From NCBI GenBank assembly GCA_050313295.1, contig JBNPLD010000009.1: 64,000 nucleotides of DNA. One strand, 5' to 3'. A model generated the notes under the pieces. That model saw only the letters and a program-made list of their open reading frames with translations. It was not told the DNA's origin and did not search any database. Made by a program: the position numbers and the translations under genes. This document shows, piece after piece, positions 37,976-48,160 of the stretch. Within the stretch, counting starts at the first letter, position 1. The number at the start of each line of letters is the position of its first letter. This stretch comes from S5-A14a sp022766365 (GTDB lineage: Bacteria > Bacillota > Clostridia > Peptostreptococcales > Anaerovoracaceae).

Positions 37976-38872
37976 TTATTTCGATGCAGCAATACCTGCG
38001 ATAATTCCGTCACTGACTGCTGTTCCAATTTGTCTTACATTTTTATTTCGAATATCACCTGCTGCGAAAACATTGTAGATTTCCGTTTCCATAGATTCAT
38101 CCGTTGGGATAAAACCGTCATTCATATCAATTTGCTTGTATATTTCTGTATTTGGCACAACACCTGCGTATACGAATACTCCGGCTCCGGGGGCCTCAAA
38201 TTTTATGTTTTCACCGGTCTTTATATTTTGCAATTCCACTGCTTCGATTTTTTCTTCACCATACAATTTTGTCATTCTGGTATTGTAAATCACTTCGATA
38301 TTATCAGTTGCAGCAAGTTTGTCCCTAAACTCACATATACAGTTCAGCTCACTTAGTTCATGTATTACAAATACTCTTGAGGCGATGTTTGATAAAAAGA
38401 TTGCTTCCTTAACAGCCCCGTCTCCGGCGCCGATTACATATACGTCCTTGCCTTTGTAGTTTTTTCCGTCCTTACTTGCATTAAGTGCAAAATAGTTTTC
38501 TAACACATTTTTTTCACCTTCAACTTCAATAACTCTCGGACGAGTTCCTGTTGCCAGAATAATTTTTTCGGATTTGTATGTATTTTTCTTTGTTTTAACA
38601 GTTTTTACATCGCCTATCAAATTAACTTCTTCAACATCTTCATATGTAACGTTCAGATTATAGCGCTCCGCCTGATCCACAAGTTTCAAAGCAAAATTCT
38701 TGCCCGATTCGTGATTAAGTGTGCTTAGAAAATGTGTTACTTCCGAAACATCTTTAATCATTCCGCCTATTGCGGTTTTTTCAATTATCAGTACGTTTTT
38801 GTTTCTTGTTGTCGCATATATGCCGGCTGAAAGTCCGGCGGGACCTGCTCCTATAATTATTATGTCGTACAT
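37976..38872 (-). CDS. Thioredoxin-reductase-like flavoprotein without CxxC
   Basis: 298-residue two-dinucleotide-binding flavoprotein. FAD site GAGPAGLSAGIYA at the N-terminus; NAD(P) site GAGDGAVKEA (about 150-160); C-terminal AAGDIR. The redox-active CATC motif of thioredoxin reductases, expected just before the NAD(P) site, is absent: the segment reads ALNASKDG. It therefore cannot reduce thioredoxin in the usual way and may be a ferredoxin/NAD(P)H-type or partner-specific reductase. AAGGAG precedes ATG; located upstream of gdh. Confidence 0.85.
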   Translation of the reverse strand: MYDIIIIGAGPAGLSAGIYATTRNKNVLIIEKTAIGGMIKDVSEVTHFLSTLNHESGKNFALKLVDQAERYNLNVTYEDVEEVNLIGDVKTVKTKKNTYKSEKIILATGTRPRVIEVEGEKNVLENYFALNASKDGKNYKGKDVYVIGAGDGAVKEAIFLSNIASRVFVIHELSELNCICEFRDKLAATDNIEVIYNTRMTKLYGEEKIEAVELQNIKTGENIKFEAPGAGVFVYAGVVPNTEIYKQIDMNDGFIPTDESMETEIYNVFAAGDIRNKNVRQIGTAVSDGIIAGIAASK

Positions 38873-39078
38873 GGCATTCTCCTTATAATGTATTTAATTT
38901 TTACTTGATTCGATGTATTCAGTTTAACATCAAAAATCGAATAAATGAAATTATAGTTTGTTATAAATATATAAGAATTTATAATGAATGTGAGTTAAAA
39001 ATTATATCCTATTTTAAATTCTTGATTTTGAGGTATAAAGATATTAAAGATTGTGATATTTAATGGGAGGAAAAGATT

Positions 39079-40494
39079 ATGGCAACGAAAAAGGGCGATT
39101 CAATCAAAGATCTTATGTTTCAGCCTAAGAGCGGATGGCTGCAACTCAAGGATAAGGAGATGGACGAAGTATTAAAATATAATGAAGACTACAAGAGTTT
39201 CCTTGATATAGCAAAAACGGAGAGACTTGCGTCAACAGAAATAATGAGACAGGCTGAAGCTGCAGGTTTTGTTAATATTGAAAAACTTGTAAAAACAGGG
39301 CAGAAACTTAAGGCAGGTACCAAGATTCTTGTAAACAATAAAGATAAATCAATTGGGCTGTTTATTATCGGAAAGAAGCCATTGGAAGAGGGAATGCGTT
39401 TGGTTGGAGCACATATAGACTCACCGAGACTAGACTTTAAACCGAATCCAATATATGAGGATGGTCATATAGCTCTTGGTAAGACTCATTACTACGGAGG
39501 GGTAAAGAAGTATCAGTGGACTACGCTACCGTTGGCGATTCACGGTGTTTTGTATAAGAAGGACGGAGAGAAGGTAACTTTAGCAATTGGAGACAAACCT
39601 GAAGATCCTGTGTTTTGTGTAACAGATCTTCTCATACATCTTTCCAAAGCACAGATGCAGAAGACCATGGCAGAGGGTGTTACCGGAGAGATGATGAACG
39701 TTGTCCTAGGGAACATTCCTGTAAATGATGAAGAGGAAGGAAAGGCTGTTAAGCTGGGTGTTCTTGAACTTCTTAAGGAAAGATACGGTGTTGTGGAAGA
39801 AGACTTCCTGATGGCTGAGATTGAAGTGGTTCCTGCAGGAAATGCAAGAGATTTGGGCCTTGACAGATCGATGGTTCTTGCCTACGGTCAGGATGACAGA
39901 GTTTGTGCGTACGCAACATTGAATGCTATTTTACAGGTGAAAGATCCTGAATATACCGCTTGTGGGTTGTTTATGGATAAGGAAGAAATCGGCTCATATG
40001 GGAACACAGGGATGGATTCGTATTTCCTTGAGAACACTATCCATGAGCTCGTGGCATTGGAAGGTGAGCATTCATCTTTGAAAGTTAGGAGGGCAATGAA
40101 GAATTCGAAAGTTCTTTCTGCCGATGTTACCGCAGCATTTGACCCTGATTTTCCTGATGTTATGGAAAAGCAAAACACATGCTATCTGGGATTTGGTGTC
40201 GCAGTTTCAAAGTACGGCGGCTCAGGCGGAAAGGGCGGATCTAATGATGCCAATGCTGAATTTCTTTCTGAACTGAGGACTGTTTTTGCTGATAATGACG
40301 TAGTTTGGCAGATGGGTGAACTAGGTAAAGTCGATGCAGGAGGAGGTGGAACCATTGCATTCCTGCTGAGCAGATATGGAATGGAGGTTGTCGACTGCGG
40401 TACACCTGTCCTGAATATGCATTCTCCATATGAATTGTCATCAAAGGTCGATAACTATATGACAATGAAGGCGTACAGGGCGTTTATGAAGTGA
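39079..40494 (+). CDS. M18-family aminopeptidase
   Basis: 471-residue cytosolic dinuclear zinc aminopeptidase (aspartyl aminopeptidase family). Metal and catalytic motifs are AHIDSPRLDFK (about 113), DDRVCAYA (about 272), MDKEEIGSYGNTG (about 297) and a C-terminal MHSPYELS. GGGAGG lies before ATG 39079. It supplies free amino acids, fitting a peptide-fermenting life-style. No clear terminator follows. Confidence 0.92.
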   Translation: MATKKGDSIKDLMFQPKSGWLQLKDKEMDEVLKYNEDYKSFLDIAKTERLASTEIMRQAEAAGFVNIEKLVKTGQKLKAGTKILVNNKDKSIGLFIIGKKPLEEGMRLVGAHIDSPRLDFKPNPIYEDGHIALGKTHYYGGVKKYQWTTLPLAIHGVLYKKDGEKVTLAIGDKPEDPVFCVTDLLIHLSKAQMQKTMAEGVTGEMMNVVLGNIPVNDEEEGKAVKLGVLELLKERYGVVEEDFLMAEIEVVPAGNARDLGLDRSMVLAYGQDDRVCAYATLNAILQVKDPEYTACGLFMDKEEIGSYGNTGMDSYFLENTIHELVALEGEHSSLKVRRAMKNSKVLSADVTAAFDPDFPDVMEKQNTCYLGFGVAVSKYGGSGGKGGSNDANAEFLSELRTVFADNDVVWQMGELGKVDAGGGGTIAFLLSRYGMEVVDCGTPVLNMHSPYELSSKVDNYMTMKAYRAFMK

Positions 40495-41057
40495 TAATAA
40501 CAGTAAAAGATACTAGTGTTTAAATGAGAATTTAAATACGAGTTTTTCCTAAAAGGGTGCGAACTTACTCATGTAACTGTTAAGTGTTTAGAATTTTGTG
40601 ATATACACATCTGATATTGTATGTGACAGTTAAGGATTATAAAGCAAAAGCGAGGTGAAATTTAATTCAGTAGTGGTAGCTTTATAAGTTTTATCTATGC
40701 GGAACACTTATGAAGCAGATTGTACGGCAAATGAATGGAGGGAAGGAGCCTTTCAGATTCTGCATTGAAAGAAAAACTGTTTAAAGAAGCGTTTTTTGAG
40801 CATGAGAGTAAATTCTTGCCGGATTGATTTTTTTACTTTGCTGTGCGGTTGTTTGGGTGTAATTTAATATCATGATGATTAGATCATCATTGCAAGAACT
40901 ATGGAGATGTGAGTTGAACTGACCTGCTAAAGTCGGGACTTAAAGACCAAAGTAGGTCAGTTCAGCATTTGTTGCTGTGTCGAGTCAGTATATTGAATTC
41001 TCATACATAGAGTTTGAGCAAATAAACATATTAAATTTGTAGAAAAAACCAGAGTTT
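40495..41057. other. 563-base gene-less gap with two strong hairpins
   Basis: Between convergent aminopeptidase and recN. No coding region I can support. Two hairpins: ATGATGAT/ATCATCAT with a 3-base loop (40872-40890), and a 14-bp stem with one G-U pair (40915-40928 / 40951-40964) whose 22-base loop is purine-rich. The second could end either flanking transcript, or belong to an uncharacterised small RNA or gene remnant. Confidence 0.5.
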
Positions 41058-42671
41058 CTATTGTTCTATGAGTTCTCTGGCGTTTTCCATTGTGGCTTCT
41101 GTGATGCGAACTCCGCCAAGGAGTCTTGCAATTTCCTTCACCTTATCTTCTCCTTTAAGTTCTTCTACGAATGTGAACGTTTCAGAGTCATCAGCTTCTT
41201 TGTAAATTCTGTAATTGTGATCACCTTTTGCTGCAATCTGTGGAAGGTGAGTGATAGAGATAACTTGGTGATTTGCACCAAGCTCTTTAAGTTTATTCCC
41301 TACAATGCTGGCTGTCATACCACTGATCCCTGTATCCACCTCATCAAAGATGAGTGTAGAAATATTCTCAAACTCTGCCGTTATAGCTTTGATGGCGAGC
41401 ATAATTCTAGAAACTTCACCGCCTGAAGCAACTTTAGCAAGAGGTTTTAGAGGTTCTCCTTTATTTGTAGTTATGAATAATTCGACATCATCCATTCCTT
41501 TTGGTGTAGAAGATTTTAAAGGCTTAATGCTGACTTTTAGATCCGCATCCTTGAAATTGAGCTGTGAAAGTTGCTTTATTACGGATTTAGAAAGATTATC
41601 ACCTGCAGTGCGCCTGGCCGAAGTAAGTTGTTTTGCTGCATCGTAAAGAACGGAACGGGATTCTTCCAACTTTCCTTTAAGCATAGCTTTTTCTTCATCG
41701 AAATTTTCCAATTTATCTAACTTATCGTTCAATTCATCTCGATGCCTGAGAATTTCAGGAATCGTATCTCCATATTTTTTCTTTAAGCTGTCAATGAGAG
41801 CAAGTCGCTCCATAGTCTGATCTAATTCGAGTTGAGAAAAACTGTTGGAGTCTAATATGTCTTTCAATGAAGTAATAACCTCAGCTAAATTAATAGAAAC
41901 AGTATCGAGGTCATTTGACAGTCGAGAAAGCTCTTCTGTGTAGCCGGAAATATCTCCAATAGCAGAAACTGCACTGCCAACAAGGGAATCCGCTGAATGA
42001 TCACCTCCGCTAAGATCCTCATAAGCTGAAGCTAAACCAGTCGTAATTCCTTCGGCGTTCTGAAGAAAACTCATTCGCTCCTCAAGTTCATCATCTTCAT
42101 TTATTGCAAGGTTAGCCTGATCAATTTCCTGAATAGCATATGAATAGAAGTCTGCCTTAGCACGATCCTCTTTGATTGAAGCAACTAAGGTATTGTATTC
42201 ATTCTTTAGTTTTGTAAACTCGTCATAAGCGTTTATATATTTTCGGTAGGGAACAGAAACATACCTCCCACCGAAGTTATCTAAAAGGTCAATATGTGTC
42301 TCAGGATTGAGAAGGGAGGTGTTATCAAACTGACCGTGAATTTGAGCATGATTTTCTGCCAACGAAACAAGGCGTCCCAAAGGCACGCTATTTCCATTGA
42401 TTTTACATTGATTTCTACCGTTTGAGGTGATTTCTCTGATTATGTTGTAATCAATTCCGTCAAAGTTTGCTTCCATCTCAATATAAGCCTTATCGGAGCC
42501 ATGCCTTATAAATGTTGTGTCTGCACGACTGCCAAGGGCAAGGCTTATAGCAGTTGCTACGACAGATTTACCTGATCCGGTTTCACCCGTAATAATGTTA
42601 AGACCGGAATGAAAGTTAAATTCCGTATTCTTAATTATGGCGAAATCTCGAATTTTGATGGATTTGATCAT
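41058..42671 (-). CDS. recN: DNA repair ATPase RecN
   Basis: SMC-like double-strand-break repair protein, 537 residues. Walker A GETGSGKSVV near residue 33, long coiled-coil middle, ABC signature VASGGEVSRIMLA and Walker B TLIFDEVDTGISG. Its ATG overlaps the argR stop (ATGA), the conserved argR-recN pair of Firmicutes. Confidence 0.95.
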   Translation of the reverse strand: MIKSIKIRDFAIIKNTEFNFHSGLNIITGETGSGKSVVATAISLALGSRADTTFIRHGSDKAYIEMEANFDGIDYNIIREITSNGRNQCKINGNSVPLGRLVSLAENHAQIHGQFDNTSLLNPETHIDLLDNFGGRYVSVPYRKYINAYDEFTKLKNEYNTLVASIKEDRAKADFYSYAIQEIDQANLAINEDDELEERMSFLQNAEGITTGLASAYEDLSGGDHSADSLVGSAVSAIGDISGYTEELSRLSNDLDTVSINLAEVITSLKDILDSNSFSQLELDQTMERLALIDSLKKKYGDTIPEILRHRDELNDKLDKLENFDEEKAMLKGKLEESRSVLYDAAKQLTSARRTAGDNLSKSVIKQLSQLNFKDADLKVSIKPLKSSTPKGMDDVELFITTNKGEPLKPLAKVASGGEVSRIMLAIKAITAEFENISTLIFDEVDTGISGMTASIVGNKLKELGANHQVISITHLPQIAAKGDHNYRIYKEADDSETFTFVEELKGEDKVKEIARLLGGVRITEATMENARELIEQ

Positions 42672-43135
42672 ATTGACAAGTTTCGCTTTGTGATGAGATC
42701 ATCCAAAATACCTAAAATTTCTTTGGTATTACTCTCATCATCAACAATCAGAAGAAGTGTATTGTCTCCGGCAACACTTCCCACAAGGTGAGGGAGACCG
42801 ATGGAGTCAACGGCTTCTCCTGCTGCATGACCACAACCTGAGAGAGTCTTAACAACTATAAGATTGTTTACAGAAACTGTAGATTTGATACTCTCACGGA
42901 AAATTTTCTTGAATCTGTCAGAAATAGGAACGTCATCTGTGACATTAGCAGAGTACTTATAGTGCCCGTTAGATGCGGCTACTTTTATTAATTGCAGATC
43001 TTTGATATCCCTTGATACGGTTGCCTGAGTGACAGGAAAACCGGCATCTTCCAAAAGCTCTACTAACATTTCCTGTGTATCAACATCGTTATTGTTGATA
43101 ATTTCCAAAATTTTATTCTGTCTTGAATAACGCAT
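42668..43135 (-). CDS. argR: Arginine repressor
   Basis: 155 residues. N-terminal winged HTH with QATVSRDIKDLQLIKV; C-terminal hexamerisation/arginine-binding domain with GCGHAAGEAVD and VAGDNTLLLI. Controls arginine metabolism genes. AAGGAG precedes ATG. An ARG-box-like site lies just upstream, suggesting self-regulation. Confidence 0.94.
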   Translation of the reverse strand: MRYSRQNKILEIINNNDVDTQEMLVELLEDAGFPVTQATVSRDIKDLQLIKVAASNGHYKYSANVTDDVPISDRFKKIFRESIKSTVSVNNLIVVKTLSGCGHAAGEAVDSIGLPHLVGSVAGDNTLLLIVDDESNTKEILGILDDLITKRNLSI

Positions 43136-43158
43136 AATTAATCTCCTTATTATTTAAG

Positions 43159-43177
43159 AATGATTATAATAATTCAT
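43159..43177. promoter_or_regulatory. Possible ARG box upstream of argR
   Basis: AATGATTATAATAATTCAT is an imperfect palindrome resembling the TGAATA-type half-sites of Firmicutes arginine boxes, 24 bases upstream of the argR start. Confidence 0.35.
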
Positions 43178-43295
43178 AGATAGTATATCATGCAAAGAAT
43201 AAAATGTATATGATTTTCAAGAAATTTCTCGAAAAAAATATGAATTTTCTCTCCGAATTTATTTGGTTTTATTCATATGGGGAAATACTGATTGT

Positions 43296-43324
43296 TAGAC
43301 AAACACCTGTTCATATGCTATAAT
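43296..43324 (+). promoter_or_regulatory. Promoter of the ruvC-ruvA-ruvB-queA run
   Basis: TAGACA (43296-43301), 17-base spacer, TATAAT (43319-43324), 41 bases upstream of ruvC. Confidence 0.6.
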
Positions 43325-43365
43325 AATTTGATGATTTGTAATAATGATTTAGAAGGATAAATTAA

Positions 43366-43872
43366 ATGAGAATTTTGGGAATAGATCCCGGATACGGGAT
43401 TATGGGATGGGCTGTTCTGGATAAGGTAGGCAATAGGTTTATACCTGTGGATTTCGGGTCGATTACGACAGAAGCTGATACGCCCATGGAAGACAGACTG
43501 GAATGTATATATAATGCCCTTGAATCTATCATACATAGGTATAAACCGGAAGAAGCGTCAATTGAGGAGCTATTCTTCAATAATAACGCAAAGACTGCAC
43601 TTCTGGTGGGTGAGGCCAGAGGAGTTGCAATTTTAGCCTGTGTTAAAGGAGGGTTAATAATCAGTGAATATACACCTCTTCAAATTAAGCAAGCTCTGGT
43701 AGGGTACGGAAGAGCAGACAAGAGGCAGATTCAGGATATGGTAAGAAGGATTCTTAATTTAAAAGAAACTCCAAGACCTGATGATACAGCCGATGCCATT
43801 GCCGCTGCCATATGTCATGGCCACAGCGTGGGCGGACGTAATATTTTATTGCGAGAGAAAAAAGGCATTTAA
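43366..43872 (+). CDS. ruvC: Holliday-junction endonuclease RuvC
   Basis: 168 residues. RNase H-like resolvase with acidic active site: GIDPG at the N-terminus, EELFF near residue 67 and DDTADAIAAA near 142. Resolves junctions moved by RuvAB. AGAAGGA precedes ATG. Confidence 0.96.
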   Translation: MRILGIDPGYGIMGWAVLDKVGNRFIPVDFGSITTEADTPMEDRLECIYNALESIIHRYKPEEASIEELFFNNNAKTALLVGEARGVAILACVKGGLIISEYTPLQIKQALVGYGRADKRQIQDMVRRILNLKETPRPDDTADAIAAAICHGHSVGGRNILLREKKGI

Positions 43873-43951
43873 AAGCGTAATCACATATAAGTGCCATAGC
43901 ATATAAAATCTAATATGAAAGAATATTTAGAGTTATTTGAGGATTTGAGGA

Positions 43952-44578
43952 ATGATTAAATTTTTAAAGGGCAAATTTCATCCCTACAGTATTGGGAGTG
44001 TGATTGTAGAGACTGTTTCTGGCATAGGGTTTGAGGTTTTCGTACCTTCAAATTCACAGGTATACAGGACCCTTGAAGGTGAAGATGTGAAGCTTCATAC
44101 AGAGATGGTTGTAAAGGACGACGGTATGACGCTTTATGGTTTCAGCGACATGGAAAGCCTGGACGTTTTCCGGATGCTGATAACAGTAAATGGGGTGGGC
44201 CCGAAGGCAGCTATGTCTATAATGTCAACTCTCAGTATAGGTCAGCTTGTACCGGCAATTGCGGGGGGAGATGCTAAGTCCATCGCAACGTCACCGGGCG
44301 TCGGGAAGAAAACGGCTGAAAGGCTCATTTTGGAACTTAAGGATAAGGTAGGAAAGTATGCAGAGTCTAATGGAATTACAGGAAATGACAGGTCTGTAGA
44401 AGGCATGGCTGCTTCGGCCTCTGATATTCCATCTGATGATGAGTTTATACAGGCTCTTGAGGCACTGATTTCCTTAGGCTATAATCGAAGTGAGGCGATG
44501 GGAGCTTTGGAAAAAGTAAAGGATAATGCATCCACCGCTGAGGAGTATATAAGGAAGGCTTTGGGACAACTTTTCTGA
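43952..44578 (+). CDS. ruvA: Holliday-junction helicase subunit RuvA
   Basis: 208 residues. OB domain at the N-terminus, helix-hairpin-helix motifs (NGVGPKAAM; SPGVGKKTAERLILELKDK), and a C-terminal three-helix RuvB-binding domain (EALISLGYNRSEA). Binds junctions and loads RuvB. GAGG lies upstream of ATG 43952. Confidence 0.96.
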   Translation: MIKFLKGKFHPYSIGSVIVETVSGIGFEVFVPSNSQVYRTLEGEDVKLHTEMVVKDDGMTLYGFSDMESLDVFRMLITVNGVGPKAAMSIMSTLSIGQLVPAIAGGDAKSIATSPGVGKKTAERLILELKDKVGKYAESNGITGNDRSVEGMAASASDIPSDDEFIQALEALISLGYNRSEAMGALEKVKDNASTAEEYIRKALGQLF

Positions 44579-44654
44579 TAAGCAGGCATCGGTTATTCGA
44601 AAAGTTTTGCACTTTATATTCCATGAACTATTTGATTTTTGAATGGAGAGAAAA

Positions 44655-45794
44655 ATGGACGAGAGAATAACCCAAACTCATGCTATGGGTTCGGAGGATA
44701 AACAGGACGTGAGCCTCAGGCCACAGAAACTTGAGGATTTTATCGGACAGAAAAAGGTCAAGGAAAATCTCAAGGTGTTTATTGAGGCGGCTAAGATGAG
44801 AGGGGATCAGCTGGATCACGTTCTTTTTTATGGACCGCCGGGGCTTGGAAAAACAACTCTTGCAGGTATCATAGCCAATGAGTTGGGAGTGGATATTAAA
44901 ATCACATCAGGTCCTGCCATAGAACGAGCAGGGGATTTGGCGGCAATTTTGACAAACCTGAACGACAACGATGTTTTGTTCATCGATGAAATTCACAGGT
45001 TAAACCGTTCTGTGGAGGAAGTTCTTTACTCCGCAATGGAAGATTACGCCCTGGATATCATAATTGGAAAGGGCCCGTCCGCAAGATCTATAAGACTGGA
45101 TATTGCCAAGTTCACTTTAATTGGGGCGACAACCAGAGCAGGGAGCCTTTCAGCACCCCTCAGAGACAGATTTGGTGTTATCAGCAAGTTTGAAATGTAT
45201 GAAGAAGACGAGCTTGCAGAGATAATTCGCAGATCTGCCAGTATTATGGGGATACACGCTGATCCGAAAGCTCTTTTAAAAATGGCGAGATGTTCAAGGG
45301 GAACACCAAGGGTTGCCAATAGGATGTTAAAGAGGCTGAGGGATTTTGCCCAAGTTTTGGGTGATGGCAACATTACCCTCGAAAGTGCCACCAAGGGTCT
45401 TGAAGCACTAGGTGTCGATCCTGCAGGTCTTGAAACTCTGGACAGGGATATTCTACTGACGATAATCAAGAGGTTCGGAGGCGGTCCTGTTGGAATTGAT
45501 ACGATTTCGGCGGCAATAGGAGAAGAAAAAGTCACAATTGAAGACGCATACGAGCCGTATCTTATTCAAAAGGGGTTTCTATATCGCACACCTAAGGGAA
45601 GAATGGTCTCACAAGCAGGTTATGAACATATGGGAATAGAGTGGATAGGAAATGACTCTGAAAACAGGAATGAGTCTTATGCTGAGGACAAAAGGTCAAC
45701 CACAGAGGGATATTTTGATGCGTATGAAGGTGATCAACCTTCCGATACTGGTGGTGAACAGCTTTCTATAAGAGAAATTATCAAGGGAGAATAG
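44655..45794 (+). CDS. ruvB: Holliday-junction helicase motor RuvB
   Basis: AAA+ branch-migration ATPase. RPQKLEDFIGQ start region, Walker A GPPGLGKTTLA, Walker B FIDEIHR, GATTRAG sensor, and a winged-helix C-terminus. ATG 44655 is chosen because GGAG sits at good spacing; an earlier ATG at 44643 overlaps that site. A C-terminal tail of about 50 polar residues is longer than usual. Stop codon abuts the queA ATG. Confidence 0.95.
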   Translation: MDERITQTHAMGSEDKQDVSLRPQKLEDFIGQKKVKENLKVFIEAAKMRGDQLDHVLFYGPPGLGKTTLAGIIANELGVDIKITSGPAIERAGDLAAILTNLNDNDVLFIDEIHRLNRSVEEVLYSAMEDYALDIIIGKGPSARSIRLDIAKFTLIGATTRAGSLSAPLRDRFGVISKFEMYEEDELAEIIRRSASIMGIHADPKALLKMARCSRGTPRVANRMLKRLRDFAQVLGDGNITLESATKGLEALGVDPAGLETLDRDILLTIIKRFGGGPVGIDTISAAIGEEKVTIEDAYEPYLIQKGFLYRTPKGRMVSQAGYEHMGIEWIGNDSENRNESYAEDKRSTTEGYFDAYEGDQPSDTGGEQLSIREIIKGE

Positions 45795-46922
45795 ATGCAC
45801 ATAGAGGATTTTAATTATAATTTACCGGAGGAATTAATCGCACAGTACCCGACAAAGGAAAGAGACAGATGCAGACTTATGGTTGTGAATAGGGAGCAGA
45901 ACACAATATCCCATGAGATGTTCTATCAGATTTTGGATCATCTTTATCCCGGAGACTGTATGGTTTTTAATTCCTCTAAGGTTCTGCCTGCAAGGCTGTT
46001 CGGTAAAAAAATCGGAACAGGCGTTCCGGTTGAATTTCTCCTGACAAAGAGAATAGAAGGAAGAACTGATGAGGGAGATATCTGGGAGACGATGGTGAGA
46101 CCGGGACGCAGACTTAAACCAGGAGATGAAGTGGTGTTTGGCAGGTGGTCTGATGGAGGAGATGTTGAATCTGAACGTCACGGCAGTACAAGTGTTAACG
46201 ATACACAGGAGACAAAACTAATAGCAGAAATTCTTGAATATGGAGAAGCCGGTACAAGAATAGTACGCTTCAAATACGATGGTATATTTATGGAGATTTT
46301 GGATGAAATTGGAAGAATGCCGCTGCCACCATACATTGACAGAGATTCTGAAGAATCAGATAAAGAAATGTATCAGACGGTATATGCTGATAAACTTGGT
46401 TCAGTTGCCAGTCCGACAGCAGGACTTCATTTCACGGAAAACCTTTTGAATGAAGCAAAAGCAAAGGGTGTAAAGCTTGAATTTGTTACGTTGCATGTGG
46501 GCATAGGAACTTTTCGACCGGTTAAAGTTGAAAACATAGAGGAGCATAAGATGCACTTTGAGGAATATAGCATTTCAGAAGAAACCGCAAGATCCATAAA
46601 CGAAAGCATTTTGTCAGGAAATCGTGTGATTTCAGTTGGCACTACTTCTACAAGAACATTGGAAAGTGCCGCTTATCTGGACGAAAAATCCGGGAAATAT
46701 CTTGTTAGAGCGGGGAGTTCATCCACGGGCATATTCATATACCCGGGATATGAATTTAAAATTATCAAGGCACTTGTAACCAATTTTCATCTTCCTAAAT
46801 CCACACTCCTTATGCTAATATCTGCACTTTACGACAGAGAGAAAATCCTGGAGGCATATCATATTGCTGTGGAAGAAAAATACAGATTTTTTAGTTATGG
46901 AGATGCTATGCTCATTGAATAA
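45795..46922 (+). CDS. queA: S-adenosylmethionine:tRNA ribosyltransferase-isomerase
   Basis: 375 residues. Forms epoxyqueuosine on tRNA using SAM ribose, the step before QueH. Motifs: DFNYNLPEELIAQYP, NSSKVLPARL, GRMPLPPYI, SPTAGLHFTE and GIGTFRPV. It contains a moderately long variable loop (about 125-150). Translationally coupled to ruvB; tgt follows after 101 bases. Confidence 0.96.
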   Translation: MHIEDFNYNLPEELIAQYPTKERDRCRLMVVNREQNTISHEMFYQILDHLYPGDCMVFNSSKVLPARLFGKKIGTGVPVEFLLTKRIEGRTDEGDIWETMVRPGRRLKPGDEVVFGRWSDGGDVESERHGSTSVNDTQETKLIAEILEYGEAGTRIVRFKYDGIFMEILDEIGRMPLPPYIDRDSEESDKEMYQTVYADKLGSVASPTAGLHFTENLLNEAKAKGVKLEFVTLHVGIGTFRPVKVENIEEHKMHFEEYSISEETARSINESILSGNRVISVGTTSTRTLESAAYLDEKSGKYLVRAGSSSTGIFIYPGYEFKIIKALVTNFHLPKSTLLMLISALYDREKILEAYHIAVEEKYRFFSYGDAMLIE

Positions 46923-47023
46923 TGATGTTGGGTTTTAATTATAATTAGAATGTAATACAAATAAAATTTTAAAAAATCTATACGGATAATTATGAATAGA
47001 GAGAATGTTTATACGAGGATTTT

Positions 47024-48160
47024 ATGAAACATAGTATTAAATATACATTAATAAAAAAGGATAAGCATACTGCGGCGAGACGGGGTGTTATAACTACACC
47101 CCACGGAGAAATACAAACACCCGTATTTATGCCTGTGGGCACAGCAGCTACGGTAAAGGCTATGAGACCTGAGCAGGTGGAAGAGCTGGGAGCAGAAATA
47201 ATACTGTCTAACACATACCATTTGTATCTGAGACCGGGGCATGAACTGATCCGGGAGGCAGGTGGATTGCACAAGTTTATGAATTGGCACAAACCGATTT
47301 TGACAGATAGCGGTGGATTTCAGGTTTTTTCTCTAAAAGGATTGAGAAAGATAACTGAAGAAGGCGTCACTTTCCAGAGCCACATCGATGGATCACGACA
47401 TAAACTTACACCTGAGAAAGTGATTGAAATTCAAACGGCTTTGGGGTCTGATATAATGATGGCGTTTGATGAATGCCCACCATATCCGGCTGATAAATCC
47501 TATGTTGAGAAATCACTTGATACGACAATCAGGTGGCTAAAACGTTGTAAAGATGTACACCACAATACGGAAAAACAGGCACTTTTTGGGATTATGCAGG
47601 GAGGTATGCATTACGATCTGAGGAAACGTTCTGCTGAAGCCATTGTTGAACTCGATCTTCCGGGATATTCCATAGGAGGTCTTTCTGTCGGAGAACCTAA
47701 GGAGCTTATGCTAGAAGTTCTGGATTATTGCGTGGATTTTTTGCCGGTAGATAAACCAAGATATGTTATGGGTGTCGGGACACCCGATTATATATTTGAA
47801 GGAGTAGAACGCGGAGTAGACATGTTCGACTGCGTTCTGCCGACCAGAGTAGCAAGAAACGGTCAGGCGATGACGAGCCAAGGTCCTCTCAACATGAAGA
47901 ACAAGAAGTTTGAGAAAGATTTTCGTCCTCTGGATGAGAGCTGTGATTGTTATACTTGTAGGAACTACTCCAGGGCATATATCAGACATCTGGTAAAGGC
48001 TAACGAAATCTTTGCTTCCATGCTTCTTTCGAACCATAATCTGGCTTTCCTTGTTAATATGATGAAGGGAATCAGAACATCAATAGAAGAAGACAGGTTC
48101 GTAGAATACAAGAAAGATTTTTATGATAATTACTACGGTGAAGGAAACTATGAACGATAA
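47024..48160 (+). CDS. tgt: tRNA-guanine transglycosylase
   Basis: 378 residues. Inserts preQ1 at position 34 of GUN tRNAs (Asn, Asp, His, Tyr). TIM barrel with DSGGFQVFSL, DECPPYP, GGLSVGEP, the nucleophile region VDMFDCVLPTRVARNG and zinc site CDCYTCRNYSRAYIRH. Together with queA and the QueH domain at 5.3 kb, the last three queuosine steps are in this window. Confidence 0.96.
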   Translation: MKHSIKYTLIKKDKHTAARRGVITTPHGEIQTPVFMPVGTAATVKAMRPEQVEELGAEIILSNTYHLYLRPGHELIREAGGLHKFMNWHKPILTDSGGFQVFSLKGLRKITEEGVTFQSHIDGSRHKLTPEKVIEIQTALGSDIMMAFDECPPYPADKSYVEKSLDTTIRWLKRCKDVHHNTEKQALFGIMQGGMHYDLRKRSAEAIVELDLPGYSIGGLSVGEPKELMLEVLDYCVDFLPVDKPRYVMGVGTPDYIFEGVERGVDMFDCVLPTRVARNGQAMTSQGPLNMKNKKFEKDFRPLDESCDCYTCRNYSRAYIRHLVKANEIFASMLLSNHNLAFLVNMMKGIRTSIEEDRFVEYKKDFYDNYYGEGNYER

